From: Vanessa cardui
Taxonomy: Eukaryota; Arthropoda; Insecta; Lepidoptera; Nymphalidae
DNA length: 64,000 nucleotides
Assembly: GCF_905220365.1 (NCBI RefSeq)
Contig: NC_061140.1
Coordinates: 8,434,501 to 8,498,500 of the forward strand
Direction: 5' to 3'
Positions 46,401 to 57,593 of this stretch are shown piece after piece. The notes below the pieces were generated by a model, which was not told where the DNA came from, did no database searches, and saw nothing but the letters and a program-made list of their open reading frames with translations. The position numbers and the translations under genes are program-made. The first letter of the stretch is position 1. Each line of letters begins with the position of its first letter.

Positions 46401-49400
46401 TTATTATTATAAAGCACATTTTAATATCAACTTAAATACTTTAAAAATAGAAAATAACATAATCAGTATATTAAAAGAAGTTTTAAAGTGTATATAATTA
46501 ATGTACTAAATTTAATTAATTAATGAATGACATTTAGAGGCGAATCGTCTCTTGTCACAGCAGAAGGATATATCTGAACGCAAGACACGATATTATCATG
46601 ACAAAACCTTTGAAATAGGTTTGTATCAAAAATTAAATTTAAACAAAATATTAAATAAGGATATTACAATAATTGATATTCGTTGTTTTAAATATTACCA
46701 AATATTCTAGTGTAATTATTTTTATGGTATAGGTTGGCAGTCGAGCATATAGGCCACCTGATGGGAAGTGGTCACCATCACCCATAGACAATGACGCTGT
46801 AAGAAATATTAACTATTCCTTACATCGTCAATATGCCACCAACCTTAGGAACTAAGATGTTATGTCCCTTGTGCCTGTTACACTGGCTCACTCACCCTTC
46901 AAACCGGAACACAACAATACTGAGTACTGTTATTTGGCGGTAGATTAACTGATGAGTGGGTGGTACCCAGACAGGCTTGCACAAAGTCCTACCACCAAAG
47001 ACCAATTGTTACTGTTGCTTTATTTTTTTATTTCTTTATTATTATAAAGTGTTACCTATAACAAGATGCGCTTCTAGATAGAAGGCGTTCTCGGGCGAGT
47101 TCAACCAATCCGCCGTATCTGGGAGAAACAACCACCGATCCCCCGTTTGATTCATTGTCCTCAAATATCTGGAATATGCGAAATTATTTAAGACAAACAT
47201 ATCCTAAAACTAAATATTATCTATGATATGAAATGTAAATGTATTTTGATTTAATATTTAAAAGGATGTTTTCGGTATATGCCTGTTGTAAGAATTGCCG
47301 TGCCTTCTTGGACCTAATCAAGTACGAGCCTGTGACAACTTAACTTTATTTGGTTGTTGGTGCATGCAAGTGATTTCATACCTTAGTTCTAAAGTAGTCT
47401 ATGGCTCCTCAGCCTTATATATATTAGGTTGGGGAAAAAGTCTTTTCGCATATAGTATGTATGAACTTGTAATAAAATCTCTTTGGCTATACCATTTGTA
47501 TCTGGCTGGTTTTGGTATCATTAAAAAGTTTTAACTTTAAAAAAGGCACTTCCAAATTCAAATTAGGAATTTGTGCGATTTTCATTTGTTTTTGTTGTTG
47601 TTAAAATGAGTGAATCTAAAGAAGAAATTCGATACATTTTAAAATTTTACTATAAAAAAGGTAAAAATGCAACTCAAGCCGCGAAAAAAAATTGTGATGT
47701 TTATGGACCTAATGCAGTATCTGTGAGAGTAGCGCAAGTTTGGTTTAAGCGATTTCAAGCCGGAAATTTTGATATCAAAGATGCATCTCGCTCTGGTCGC
47801 CCTGTTGCGGACAAAATTGATGCCATTTTTGAAAAAGTGGAGCAAGATCGGCATATTAGTAGTTACGATGTAGCTGAAGAACTGGCAATTGACCACAAAA
47901 CGGTTTTGACTCATTTGAATAAAACTGGGTACACAAAAAAGCTCGATATATGGGTGCCTCATGAACTCACTGAAAGAAACCTAATGAACCGTGTACTCAT
48001 TTGTGATTCTTTATTACGACGTAATGAAACCGAACCATTTTTGAAGAAGCTGATAACTGGTGATGAAAAGTGGATCACATACGACAAGAACGTGTGAAAA
48101 AGATCGTGGTCAAAGGCCGGTCAAGCTTCACAGACTGTGGCAAAACCCGGATTAACTCGCAACAAGGTAATGATGTGTGTATGGTGGGATTGGAAGGACA
48201 TCATTCATTTTGAGCTGTTACCGCCCGGCAGGACCATCGATTCAGAACTGTATTGCGAACAATTGATGAGATTGAAGCAAGAAAATGAGAAAAAGCGGCC
48301 AGAATTGATCAACAGAAGGGGTGTGGTATTTCACCATGACAACGCTAGACCTCACACATCTTTAGCCACTCAACAAAAATTACGAGAGTTTGGCTGGGAG
48401 GTATTAATGCATCCGCCGTATAGTCCTGACCTTGCACCTTCAGATTTTTATCTGTTTCGGTCTCTGCAGAATTCCTTAGGCAGTGTCAGGTTAACATCAC
48501 GAGAGGACTGCCAAAACCACTTGTCGCAGTTTTTCGATCAGAAGCCCCAAAATTTTTACAGCATTGGGATCATGTCACTACCAACAAGATGGCAAAAAGT
48601 TATGGAACAAAATGGCACCTACATACTTTAGTCAAATGTAAATAAACTATAAAAAAAAACTTTTTGAATTTTCATATAAAATACGAAGAAACTTTTTCCC
48701 CAACCTATTATAAATAAAAAGTAATCTGGGTACATTCGGTCACCTCCATTCATATACTAACTCGAGATCTGACATGATACATCCCTTGTATTAATCGCAT
48801 TGGCTATTTCATCCTCCATGGAAACAAAGGGCAGATCGATATGTCACTTTATCCCTTGCGGTTCACGTTAATGGTATGATAAGTTTGCTAAAATATACTT
48901 GGAATAACTTTGATGACGACCTCCGTGGTCGAGTGGTGTGTACACCGGTTTTCATGGGTACGCCACTCCGAGGTCCCGGGTTCGATTCCCGGCCGAGTCA
49001 ATATATACTTATTATTACCATTAGTTTTCTATATTGTCTTGGGTCTGGGTGTTTGTGGTACCGTCGTTACTTCTGATTTTCCATAACACAAGTGCTTTAG
49101 CTACTTACATTGGGATCAGAGTAATGTATGTGATGTTGTCTCATATTTATATTTACTTATTATATTTATATTATATTTACCTATGAAGAGCGATCAGCAA
49201 GACCCACTGCGGCACGATGCTGACACCGACCGAGCTCATCCGGTTCTCCAGATCCGGTTTCTCTTGGAATTCCGTCGCGCCCGACCACCGCTTCGCGAAA
49301 TACATCACCACAACCACAATCGTCCGAACCAGGATGAAAAACATCAGCGTATTCCAGAAGAAGTACCATGTCATATGTTCCTCTTCTATGAAACTCGTGC

Positions 49401-52400
49401 CAAAAAACGACCAGGAATGGAACAGTGTGCCTATGATCAATAGATAGTCAATTGCATTCAGATCCCTCAACGTGGAGAGATCTTTGGTATTTTCTATGGT
49501 TGTTTTAATAATGAAGTATGTCACTGTGATGGTCATCGCCGCTGCTATAAAGGCTATAGTCCACAGAGGGCTGAATGAGCAAAACTGGCTCTTGGTTTCC
49601 GTAATAAAGCAGGCCACAAGCAGTGTAAAAGCGGATATAAGTAGTACCACGAAGAATGCGATCAATGAACTCGCTTTGGACCGATGTAGTTTGGGAATGC
49701 TTATCTTTCTTCGCGCTTCCGGTTGGAGAGAGTACAGTGTGACGCAGAGGAGGGCCCCGGCGAGCTGGAAATTTCAAACGTCAATTTCTTCAAATGTCAA
49801 TAAAAACCCGGAAATAATATAATAATCAGATAGTATATGAATCTAGTTATTCTTTTGAAATGGCAAAAAGAATTGCTAAAGTAAATTTTTTGAAGTCATA
49901 GAAAACCTAGTTCGTGAACTAGGTTTATTTTAATTTTAATTTATATATATATTTATATTTCTGTGTGCATGTTTTGCAACCAGGCGGTATCACCATTTTA
50001 ATTTGAAGTATAATTTTAGTTTATTGTTCGAAATATGATATTCACCTGCAATAAAAATGTCCGTTAAATATAAATCAAATCTCAAGTGTTGAATATAAAA
50101 CATTTTTAATCATGTATAAGATTTTATATTAACATGGTTATTTTTAATACTAAAGTTATTAATTGCGGGATATTTACCATGTTTTTTATTTTTATCCGTT
50201 GGAACTCGATATTTCGACATTATCTACGAATGTCTCGTTCACGAGACTCCCGTAAAAAAACATGGTAAATATCCCGCGATTAACAACTTTAGTAATTTTT
50301 AATCATTATTGATATAATAGATAACGGATGTTTTCTTAATGTAATGTTTTACAATTATTGTTTTCATAACATAATTAATATAAGTAACTTTCAAAATATA
50401 TTTCCTTATTTGAAATATCTGCATAAAAAGTCGCACTTCAGAGACATCTTCATTGTATTTTTTATTTATTTAAAAAACATTATTGCACAACACGTGTAAA
50501 CATAAGAGTAATACAAAATATTAGAAAAATGATGATGAAAAGAGGGATGTTATTTATTTTACCAAATATATATATATACATAGTATCATTTAAATAAAAC
50601 TAGTTATTACGGATTTTAATCGCGTATATTAATTATTTTGGACATCCCTAGTTAATAATAACTAGTTTTATTTAAATGTGTAATAATCGCGAAAATTTAA
50701 GACAACATAGTATCATTATTTAGTACTCACAAGGTACAAGATACAGGTAGCGCAGATGAGAGCGAACATGTCGAAGTCGGTTGTGGTCTCCGTGAGGTAC
50801 TTGGCCATCTCCTCCAGGGACTCTTCGTAGAATTCCTTCGCGATCTTGGCGGCGCTCTGCTGACCCGTCGCCAAGAAGTGGGCGAATTGGGCCTTAGCGC
50901 GTTCGAACTGTTTGTAAAATTCTGAAATTATCAAAGTTTTGTTTCATATTGGAAAAAATACTTATTTATGTTTTCTCAAATTAGTTTGTCGTATGTTACC
51001 AAAATAACATAAATAATTACGAGATGTTTTGTATCATTTTTTATTATTTAAAATATATTATAATTAAGCCAATTGACTTTAATGGATATTGTTGTTTTCA
51101 TACGTTACTTTTATTACCAACAATAATAGTGATACTGTCATCCTGACCTGGCGGGATAGCTCGAAGGTGACTTGGCAATTAAGTAAGATCTTGCAATAGT
51201 GAGTGCGGAAACATAGGTGAGCTCTCAATTTCCGCACTCTGTCCTACGGGACTTCAATTCTGACAAAAACGACTTCAGCCGCAACCTACGTGCATTTCTT
51301 TCAGCGGGCAAAATGTAAACAGCACTTCCAAATTCCAGAGTTGTTACCGAAATTTCCGACTTGGGCGTGGAAGCTCTCGCCACAACCTATATACACTCCA
51401 CAAACGCATCAATCGCGTGGCAGCCTACCCTTCCAAATTCCAGACTCCGAGTTGTTACCGAAATTTCCGACTTGGGCGTGGAAGCTCTCGCCACAACCTA
51501 TATACACTCCACAAACGCACCAATCGGTCAGCCTACCCTTGTCGGTGGCGGGTACGAGGCGCGCGCTGCGCTCGGCCAGCACGTGCAACAGGTAGAGGTG
51601 CTGGCGCGCGTCTGGCGGCAGCAGCGCCGCCAGCACGCGGCCCGCGCTGTCGCCCGGCGGCGGCGCGCCCAGCAGCCACGCCAGCGACGGCGCCACGTCC
51701 GTTTGCGCCACCGTGCCGCCCGCGCCCGCCCTGCCGCCGCCACACTCATTCTTAGTCACAATGTGACATTAATCCACTTAACTCCTCATACCAGTTCAGC
51801 GAACATTAAAGTTGCGATGACAGCTTCGTTAACATTCGCAATGTTCAGAACATTGACACGCAAATTCAGTTCAGTTTAAATTTAGTTTAATGTATATATG
51901 TATATGTATAGGTTGGCGGATGAGCCTATGGGCCACCTGATGGTAAGTGGTCACTATCACCCATATACAATGACGCTGTAAGAAATATTAACTATTCTTC
52001 ACACCGCCAGTGTGCCACCAACCTTGGGAACTAAGATGTTATGTCCCTTGTGCCGGTAGTTACACTGGCTCACTCACCCTTCAAACCGGAACACAACAAT
52101 ACTGAGTACTGTTATTTGGCGGAAGAGTAACTGATAGGGGGGGGGAGTGGTACCTACCCAGACGGGCTAGCACAAAGCCCTACCATCAAGCAATAGACCA
52201 CATTATATAAATTTACTAGTACAAGACCTGCCGGATGTGAAAGATCCGCTTTGAAAAATGTAAAACCAGTATAGCAGTAACCTATAACGCACAATGTATA
52301 ACATATGATAACATCACACTACAAATGGTAAGTGACGCATTGTGAAAATACGTAAGCTAGTGACCAAATGTCATCATGGTGGCCCATCTAACAGTAGAAT

Positions 52401-55400
52401 ATATTCTTCTTCTTGAACTTGGCTTAACACGCTACTGCGTGTCTAGATAATGAGGAATGAATGAATGAATGCATGTGAAGTAGTAAGTTTAATTCCTATT
52501 GTTGTGTGCTGAGGTAGGGTGTACTAACTCGTGCGGGCAGCGGAAGCCGTCGCTGGTGAGCACTACGAGCGGCACGAGCAGTTCGGCGGGCGAGGCGCCG
52601 CCGTGGCCGCCCGCGTCGCGCATGCCGTGGTCGCCGCACACCAGCAGCACGCCCTTCCGGTCCTGCGGCGCGGGGGGGGGGGGGGGTCAGTTTTTATAGA
52701 CATCATCAACCAACGCGGTCGTGCGGCGCGGGGGAGGGGTTTGTTGTTATAGACAATATGAACCAACGCGGTCGTGCGGCGCGGGGGGGGGGGGGGGGGT
52801 AGTTCTTATAGACAATATGAACCAACGCGGTCGTGCGGCGGTGGGGGGGGGGGTTTGTTCTTATAGACAATATGAACCAACGCGGTCGTGCGGCGCGGGG
52901 GGGGGGGGGGGTTTGTTCTTATAGACAATATGAACCATCGCGGTCCTGCGGCGCGGGGGGGGGGGGTCAGTTTTTATAGACAACATCAACCAACGCGGTC
53001 CTGCGGCGCGTGGGGGGCGTCAGTTTTTATAGACAACATCAACCAACGCGGTCCTGCGGCGCGGGGGGGGGGGTCAGTTTTTATAGACAACATCAACCAA
53101 CGCGGTCCTGTGGCGCGGGGGGGGGGGGGTCAGTTTTTATAGACAACATCAACCAACGCGGTCCTGCGGCGCGTGGGGGGCGTCAGTTTTTATAGACAAT
53201 ATCAACCAACGCGGTCCTGCGGCGCGGGGGGGGGTTTAAAGACAACATCAACCAACGCGGTCCTGCGGCGCGTGGGGGGCGTCAGTTTTTATAGACAATA
53301 TCAACCAACGCGGTCCTGCGGCGCGGGGGGGGGGGCGTCAGTTTTTATAGACAACATCAACCAACGCGGTCCTGCGGCACGGGGGGGGGGGGGGGTTCTT
53401 ATAGACAATACCAACCAACGAGTTTGGAGCTTATCTCCTAACCTGACCATAACATTGATCACGAGATGGAACGACGGAAAAAATATATTAAGTCAAGTTT
53501 GTTAAAAATATATTGACGACCTCCATGGTCGAGTGGTATGTACACCGGTTTTCATGGGTACACCACTCTGAGGTCCCGGGTTCGATTCCTGGCCGAGTCG
53601 ATGTAGACTACCATTAGTTTTCTATGTTGTCTTGGGTCTGGGTGTTTGTGGTACCGTCGTTACTTCTGATTTCCATAACACAAGTGCTTTAGCTACTTAC
53701 ATTGGGATCAGAGTAATGTATGTGATGTTGTCTCATATTTATTTATTTATTTAAAAAAAAATATATATTAATTAAGCCAAGGGGCTAAGCCCTCTCATTC
53801 TGTAAAAAGGTGTGGTGCTTACTCGAGCACACTGCACCAATGCATTAGTGGATATATGTGTTATGGCAAATTTTCATCCGCCATGTTTTCTTACGCTGAG
53901 ATGTTTTATACACATTTTAAGCACATAAAAACAGTGGTGCTCGCATGTTAAGAATCTGGTATTCCATTATCTTTCAAATTAAAACTCACCCATGTTTGCA
54001 TAGCATTGTATATTTTCTTGACTACGTCATCCATTTCCAGAAGCTTAGGTTTTATTTTAGGACTTCTGGCTCCTTCTAGGTGTCCGATGTGATCGAGACC
54101 CAAGTAGTGGAGCACAAGCAGATCAAACGGCGGTTTCTTTTTCTCATCTGGAGTTAGAATTCTGTCAAGATGGCGTGTTACATTGTTATCTACCTGAAAG
54201 GAAAACCAATGCGGTTAAAAGTCATCAAACCATACCATAAGCGAAGCAGGGGTGTTATGATACTCCATAATCCTAGAAGAAAAATCTATTCGAAACTGTA
54301 ACAGATTCCGACAAAAAGTATATATAACGTGTTTAAATACTTTAAGACTTTGAGAGAGTAGATAATTGTTTTTTAAAGTTTTTTGCTTTCTTTCTGTGAA
54401 AGAACCCAGCACCAAATGTTATTTACTCTTTTAATTTTTCAATAATGAATGAATGAATTATTCTTTATTGCACACCACAAAAAAAAGAAAGTAAGACAAA
54501 ATTAATAAAATACAAAAAAAAATTAAAAAAAAAAACAAAAGAAGCGTAATAATATAATATAATATTTATAATGTTAACCGAAACTATCCGAAACAATCTG
54601 ATAATCCGAAAAATTATCGTGACCCTATCTGAAACCGGTAAAATATTATTCATATATCCGTATCCAGATACGAAATCCATAACATATCTGGCCTTAACCT
54701 ATATAATAACGTATATAAGTTTCAATACCTACTTCTGTATAATCTGTGACGTAAAACGAAGTGGTGCCGTCAGACTCTGTCCACAATCCGGGAAAGAGTC
54801 TGAGCCACGTGTCGTCTCCGTACATGACGGTGCGCCGGCCCCTCGCCTTCGCTACGCGCAGCACGCTATCCCCTACCACTGCGGGGGCGCCGAAGTTCAA
54901 CGCTACGTCCGCAAACGTCGAAACGCTCCCAGTCATCATTGCCTGAAGATATACAATATCTTTTGTTAGACTAGACACCAACAAACCAAAAAAATAGGGT
55001 GATAAAATAATATGTGAATTCAATTCATCGAATAAAGTAAGAAAGATATTGCTATCTCTTTCACCTGTGTAGGTATAGAAAAAGATAACAATAATTTGAT
55101 TAAAATATGATGAAAAACAATAATGATGTATTGCAGTGATGTTGTTGATATATTACTTTTGCAGTCCATTAAATTTTAAGTTCATGAAAAAAAACGTGCA
55201 ACAATGCATAGCATAAGTGTTAGTTTTTTATAACTCTTTTTCGCAATGGCATTTGTGATCAATTGAAATTTAATTTTTCTTTTCCCAAAACTATCCATAA
55301 TTCGTAAGTACAATAGCTTTAGGAAGACTTCAAGAATCAATATTATATGATATTGACATATAATATTGATTTGAAACCCTTCTCAGGTATACAAATTGCA

Positions 55401-57593
55401 ATTATTTCTATTTTAAAACTGTGATAACTCATGCAAAACTTAACTATGTTCATGCTTAAATATATCTTATTTACAGGCAATAACGTCTACAATTGCTTTA
55501 TACAACATACCACATTTAGCAACATTTTCCATTGGGTAATTATAGACTATGAAATGGTCACTTTATAACAATAATTTTTAATAATGATTTCATATATTAA
55601 TTAGCACTACATAACATTATGTTAAATCTATAAGATTTATAACCTGTAGTCTGCTGCGGTAGTATTAAAAACTAAGTTAAATTTATTAGATAAAATTGGT
55701 CAGGATCTTGAATATAATCTATGAAATTTATTATGGATAAATAAGGTATTTGTGGATAGTCAGCGAAATTGTGATTGGAAATTTGGAAGTGCAATAAAAG
55801 TGTATACAAGAATTGAAGTAGAAAATATAACAGGTTTTATGAATTAAGATATATTAATTAAGATTAGTTTTTATTTAATATGGCAGAGTTATTGAAAATG
55901 TTAGAACGCGTGCATCTTAACCGATAATTGCGGGTTCAAATCCAGGCAAGCACCACTATGTATATGTGCTTAATTTATGCTTATAATTCATCTCATGCTC
56001 GATGGTGAAGGAAAACATCGTGAGGAAACCTGCATGTGTCTAATTTCATCGAAATTCTGCAACATGTGCATTCCACCAACCCGCATTGGAACAGAGTGGT
56101 GGAATATGTTCCAAACCCTCTCCTTAATGGAAGAGGAGGCCTTATCTCAGCAGTAGAAAATGTACAGGCTGTTGCTTTTACTTTACTGCTTTATGTAAAT
56201 CTTTACAGCTAATATATGCTTGGACTAGGTTAACAACATTTTTCTCTTTCACAATTGGTTATTGCTCAATGCTTATGTGTAAGGGGTTAGCTATCAGGTG
56301 TTAGGCTTAAAAATAGCTTTTGCACTTCCAACTTCCTTTAAAAGAATGCTTTATACTAAAATTCATTAAATTCAGTGGTTTGGTCATGGAAGGGCAAAAG
56401 ATAGATAGAGGAACAGACAAACCAACACACCCATTACTTTTGCATTTGCAAAGCATAGATAAAATGATAAAAGATTTTATGATGGTAATGATTTTACGTC
56501 TAAATTAAAGATAGTTATGGTGCTAAATAACTAATTAATGTGGTGTTATTAAATCACAATACCAAAGAAAAAACTTGTTTTGAAAAAAATTTATAAAGTT
56601 ACATAGATAAAAAACACACTGATTATATAATTATTACTATTTTTGTTTTTTCTTTGGCACCAGCACAAATTATAAAGCAATGTGATATAATTACAAAAAG
56701 TGACACTTGCAAAGATATCCCTCCAGAAGTTTATTGTGCGCCTCCACTGTGCCTTTTCCTTCTTTCTGTCTGGTGACTGTGTAATATTTTTTTTATATTA
56801 AATATATTGATTTTAAACAACTATAAACAGTTCACTTTCAAACACTTTGACAGATAATATTAAAATTAATAATTAGAATTTTTTTTTTATACAACATGAT
56901 TGATTTTATTGAAACATAAATTAATGAAAACAAAATTCGTGAAAAAAAAAATAAACTTTTTCTTTGGTTGTGTGACTATATTTTGTGACTATTAAAAATC
57001 TTTATATATTACTGCATAAACTACAATCAGATTCATTATAAACTAAATTATATAATATCTACAATATGCATAATAATTATAAATGTATTTCTATATTAAT
57101 TACCTTTATTCGAGGCATGGTGACTGTCGGTGGTTCAGCAACTGACACATAAAGACACGCTGATTTATTCTTTATCAGTTGGCCAGTGAATGGCATGTAT
57201 TCCTCAGTGGCAAAGTCATATCTCAAGCCATCTATTACCATGAGTATTACACTATTTTCACCAGAGTTGTACACTTCTTGACCATCAATACTAAAATTTA
57301 TAAAATTTTATTAAGTTCTGTTTGGTTAGCTATGAATTTTACCATTCTTTTAAGTTAATAATCTATTTTAAAATTTTAAATTCAATTAAATATGACAAAA
57401 AACTATGAATTATGTTTTCTTTGATAATAACTTACCTCACTCCATTGATAACATTTGGTAGATCATCCATCGAGGCTAGTTTGCCAGAATGATATTTCAA
57501 TGGGAAAAAACCATATAGAAATAGACATAAGGCTGCCAATGCCGTTATAAGCAACCAGAGGCTGGTCCATCGGTGCTGAACCCAATGTAACAT
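43468..57593 (-). CDS. PIGG: GPI ethanolamine phosphate transferase 2 (PIGG/GPI7)
   Basis: Twelve minus-strand exons: 57593-57436, 57290-57104, 54942-54733, 54193-53990, 52662-52529, 51730-51537, 50921-50731, 49764-49181, 47168-47056, 45731-45124, 44504-44332 and 43723-43468. All have consensus sites and compatible phases, giving 1,003 codons plus stop (human 983). The enzyme adds ethanolamine phosphate to the second mannose of GPI precursors in the ER lumen. In order: a signal-anchor helix (about 10-30); an alkaline-phosphatase-type catalytic domain with VILMVIDGLRYDF, the nucleophile motif PPTVTMPRIK (about 106-115), YGDDTW, HYLGLDHIGH and VCGDHGM; then a multi-pass membrane region from about 425 to the end, including LFVWTVFSPKLLYDF near the C-terminus. 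The ATG of MLHWVQH is the first in frame. Exons 5, 6 and 11 are GC-rich and bordered by local duplications. Introns host a mariner, MITEs and SINEs. Confidence 0.95.
43828..44315. repeat. Duplicated poly-C block flanking a SINE, next to the PIGG exon-11 donor
   Basis: About 80-90 bp at 43828-43917 (AATATTTTCAATCTACCTAG, C tract, AGTTAGAACAATA) recurs at 44235-44315 with similar sequence. A SINE (43918-44218) lies between. The right copy ends 16 bp from the exon-11 donor. It looks like a tandem duplication later split by a SINE. Confidence 0.82.
43918..44218 (-). mobile_element. tRNA-derived SINE (Metulj-like), full length, in PIGG intron 11
   Basis: Reverse orientation: it opens with the tail AAAGTAAAGTAACAGCCTGT and closes with the tRNA-like head (AAGATGCACGCGTTCTAACC). 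It sits between two copies of a poly-C block. Confidence 0.9.
44512..44736. repeat. Tandem duplication (2 x about 110 bp) abutting the PIGG exon-11 acceptor
   Basis: Copies start at 44512 and 44621 with CACAACCGAG and share CTCTCTCTAG and TATATTATTATTCGA blocks. The first copy begins 7 bp upstream (in transcript terms) of the exon-11 acceptor cag. The acceptor itself is not included. Confidence 0.88.
45748..46340. mobile_element. MITE family 1, copy in PIGG intron 9
   Basis: Termini AATAGGCTATTTGAC and GTCAAATAGCCTATT are perfect inverted repeats. The interior is the reverse complement of the 37.6 kb copy, with an extra inverted-repeat-rich insertion at about 45,780-45,915. It carries TGACGTCA at 46055-46062. 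It begins about 16 bp past the PIGG exon-10 acceptor boundary, on the intron side. Confidence 0.88.
46729..47010 (+). repeat. Dispersed repeat A, well preserved, PIGG intron 9
   Basis: Starts TATGGTATAGGTTGGCAG, contains GGCCACCTGATGGGAAGTGG, AAGATGTTATGTCCCTTGTG, ACTGGCTCACTCACCCTTCA and ends TGGTACCCAGACAGGCTTGC plus a short tail. This sequence is common in butterfly genomes. No coding region or Pol III head is evident; the class is unknown. Confidence 0.8.
47427..48705 (+). mobile_element. mariner element, copy 2 (near-intact, one nonsense codon)
   Basis: A 1,279-bp element with inverted repeats GGTTGGGGAAAAAG and TA duplications at 47425-47426 and 48706-48707. It lies in PIGG intron 8, antisense to PIGG. 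It is almost the same sequence as the copy at 18.1-19.3 kb but lacks that copy's deletions, suggesting recent activity of the family. Confidence 0.95.
47606..48631 (+). pseudogene. mariner transposase with single premature stop
   Basis: A 341-codon reading region. The N-terminal helix-turn-helix DNA-binding part (MSESKEEIRY... AVSVRVAQVWFKRFQ) is followed by WVPHELTERN, TGDEKWITYD (first catalytic Asp), HHDNARPHTS (second) and PYSPDLAPSDFYLF (third), the mariner D,D(34)D pattern. TGA at 48095-48097 follows YDKNV. The sister copy has CGA at this position, so a CpG C-to-T change is the likely cause. Everything else is open. Subfamily not assigned; it resembles the cecropia/mellifera side of the family. 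Confidence 0.93.
48918..49157 (+). mobile_element. tRNA-headed SINE, second family (B)
   Basis: The head has box A (TGGTCGAGTGG) and box B (GGGTTCGATTCC) in a tRNA-like frame, followed by a unique body (GTCTTGGGTCTGGGTGTTTG, ATTGGGATCAGAGTAATGTA) and a TATTTATATTT tail. The acceptor stem does not pair, so it is not a working tRNA gene. It lies in PIGG intron 8. The same body occurs at 53.5 and 16.9 kb. Confidence 0.85.
50148..50294. mobile_element. Short foldback MITE in PIGG intron 7
   Basis: Inverted termini of about 40 bp (TACTAAAGTTATTAATTGCG and its reverse-complement partner ending CTTTAGTA) flank a 60-bp centre. Two or three mismatches. Confidence 0.8.
50587..50678. repeat. Perfect 23-bp inverted repeat, small MITE-like, PIGG intron 7
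   Basis: CATTTAAATAAAACTAGTTA plus TTA at 50587-50609 is exactly reversed at 50656-50678, with a 46-bp centre. ACATAGTATCATT occurs just left of and, again, about 26 bp right of the pair. Confidence 0.75.
51326..51540. repeat. Tandem duplication (2 x about 105-108 bp) including the PIGG exon-6 donor
   Basis: Copy 1 is 51326-51430 and copy 2 is 51431-51538; copy 1 lacks a 6-bp ACTCCG. Both contain TTACCGAAATTTCCGACTTG and end in GCCTACCCTT, which on the minus strand is AAGG|GTAGGC, the exon-6 donor. The true donor follows 51537 and the duplicate donor would follow 51429, exactly 108 nt further into the intron. Confidence 0.93.
51902..52205 (+). repeat. Dispersed repeat A, well preserved, PIGG intron 5
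   Basis: Same order of blocks as the 46.7 kb copy, with an inserted G9 run near 52,137. Confidence 0.8.
52659..53425. repeat. G-rich minisatellite, about 14 units of 46-58 bp, spanning the PIGG exon-5 acceptor
   Basis: Units read GGTCCTGCGGCGCG, then 8-16 G, TCAGTTTTTATAGACAACAT, CAACCAACGCG. The first unit begins inside PIGG exon 5 (acceptor cag at 52665-52663) and copies run away into intron 4. On the transcribed strand most units contain CTGAC, a C tract and CGCAG|GACC, i.e. a whole 3' splice site. Units 2-5 differ: the acceptor CAG is CAC and the CTGAC is lost. Open frames across the array are by-products of the repeat. Homopolymer lengths may be unreliable in the assembly. Confidence 0.95.
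53518..53748 (+). mobile_element. tRNA-headed SINE, family B, second copy
   Basis: Nearly the same sequence as the copy at 48.9 kb, including GAGGTCCCGGGTTCGATTCC and the body. It lies in PIGG intron 4 just beyond the G-rich minisatellite. Confidence 0.85.
53768..53965 (-). mobile_element. Old diverged Metulj-like SINE, in PIGG intron 4
   Basis: GGGCTAAGCCCTCTC, CACTGCACCAATGCATTAGT, ATTTTAAGCACAT and CAGTGGTGCTCGCATGTTAA match the family order in reverse but with many differences. Confidence 0.6.
54943..57103. other. PIGG intron 2
   Basis: 2.2 kb AT-rich intron with one Metulj-like SINE at 55.9 kb. A short inverted repeat (ATATTATATGATATTGACAT and partner) lies at about 55,340-55,370. No other feature was recognised. 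Confidence 0.5.
55895..56175 (+). mobile_element. tRNA-derived SINE (Metulj-like), in PIGG intron 2
   Basis: It has GTTAGAACGCGTGCATCTTA, GAAGGAAAACATCGTGAGGA and TACAGGCTGTTGCTTTTACT in order. The first few bases of the head are missing. Confidence 0.9.

Noticed and set aside
48918..48999. Functional tRNA gene
   Set aside because: Box A and B are good, but the acceptor stem does not pair, and the same SINE body follows the head at 48.9 and 53.5 kb.
52659..53425. Possible CRISPR array or repeat-containing protein gene
   Set aside because: Units are contiguous without unique spacers, the host is an insect, and open frames across it change with each G-tract length. It is a minisatellite extending from a PIGG acceptor.
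54571..54969. Plus-strand 132-codon frame
   Set aside because: Antisense to PIGG exon 3, which has the conserved catalytic-domain sequence.
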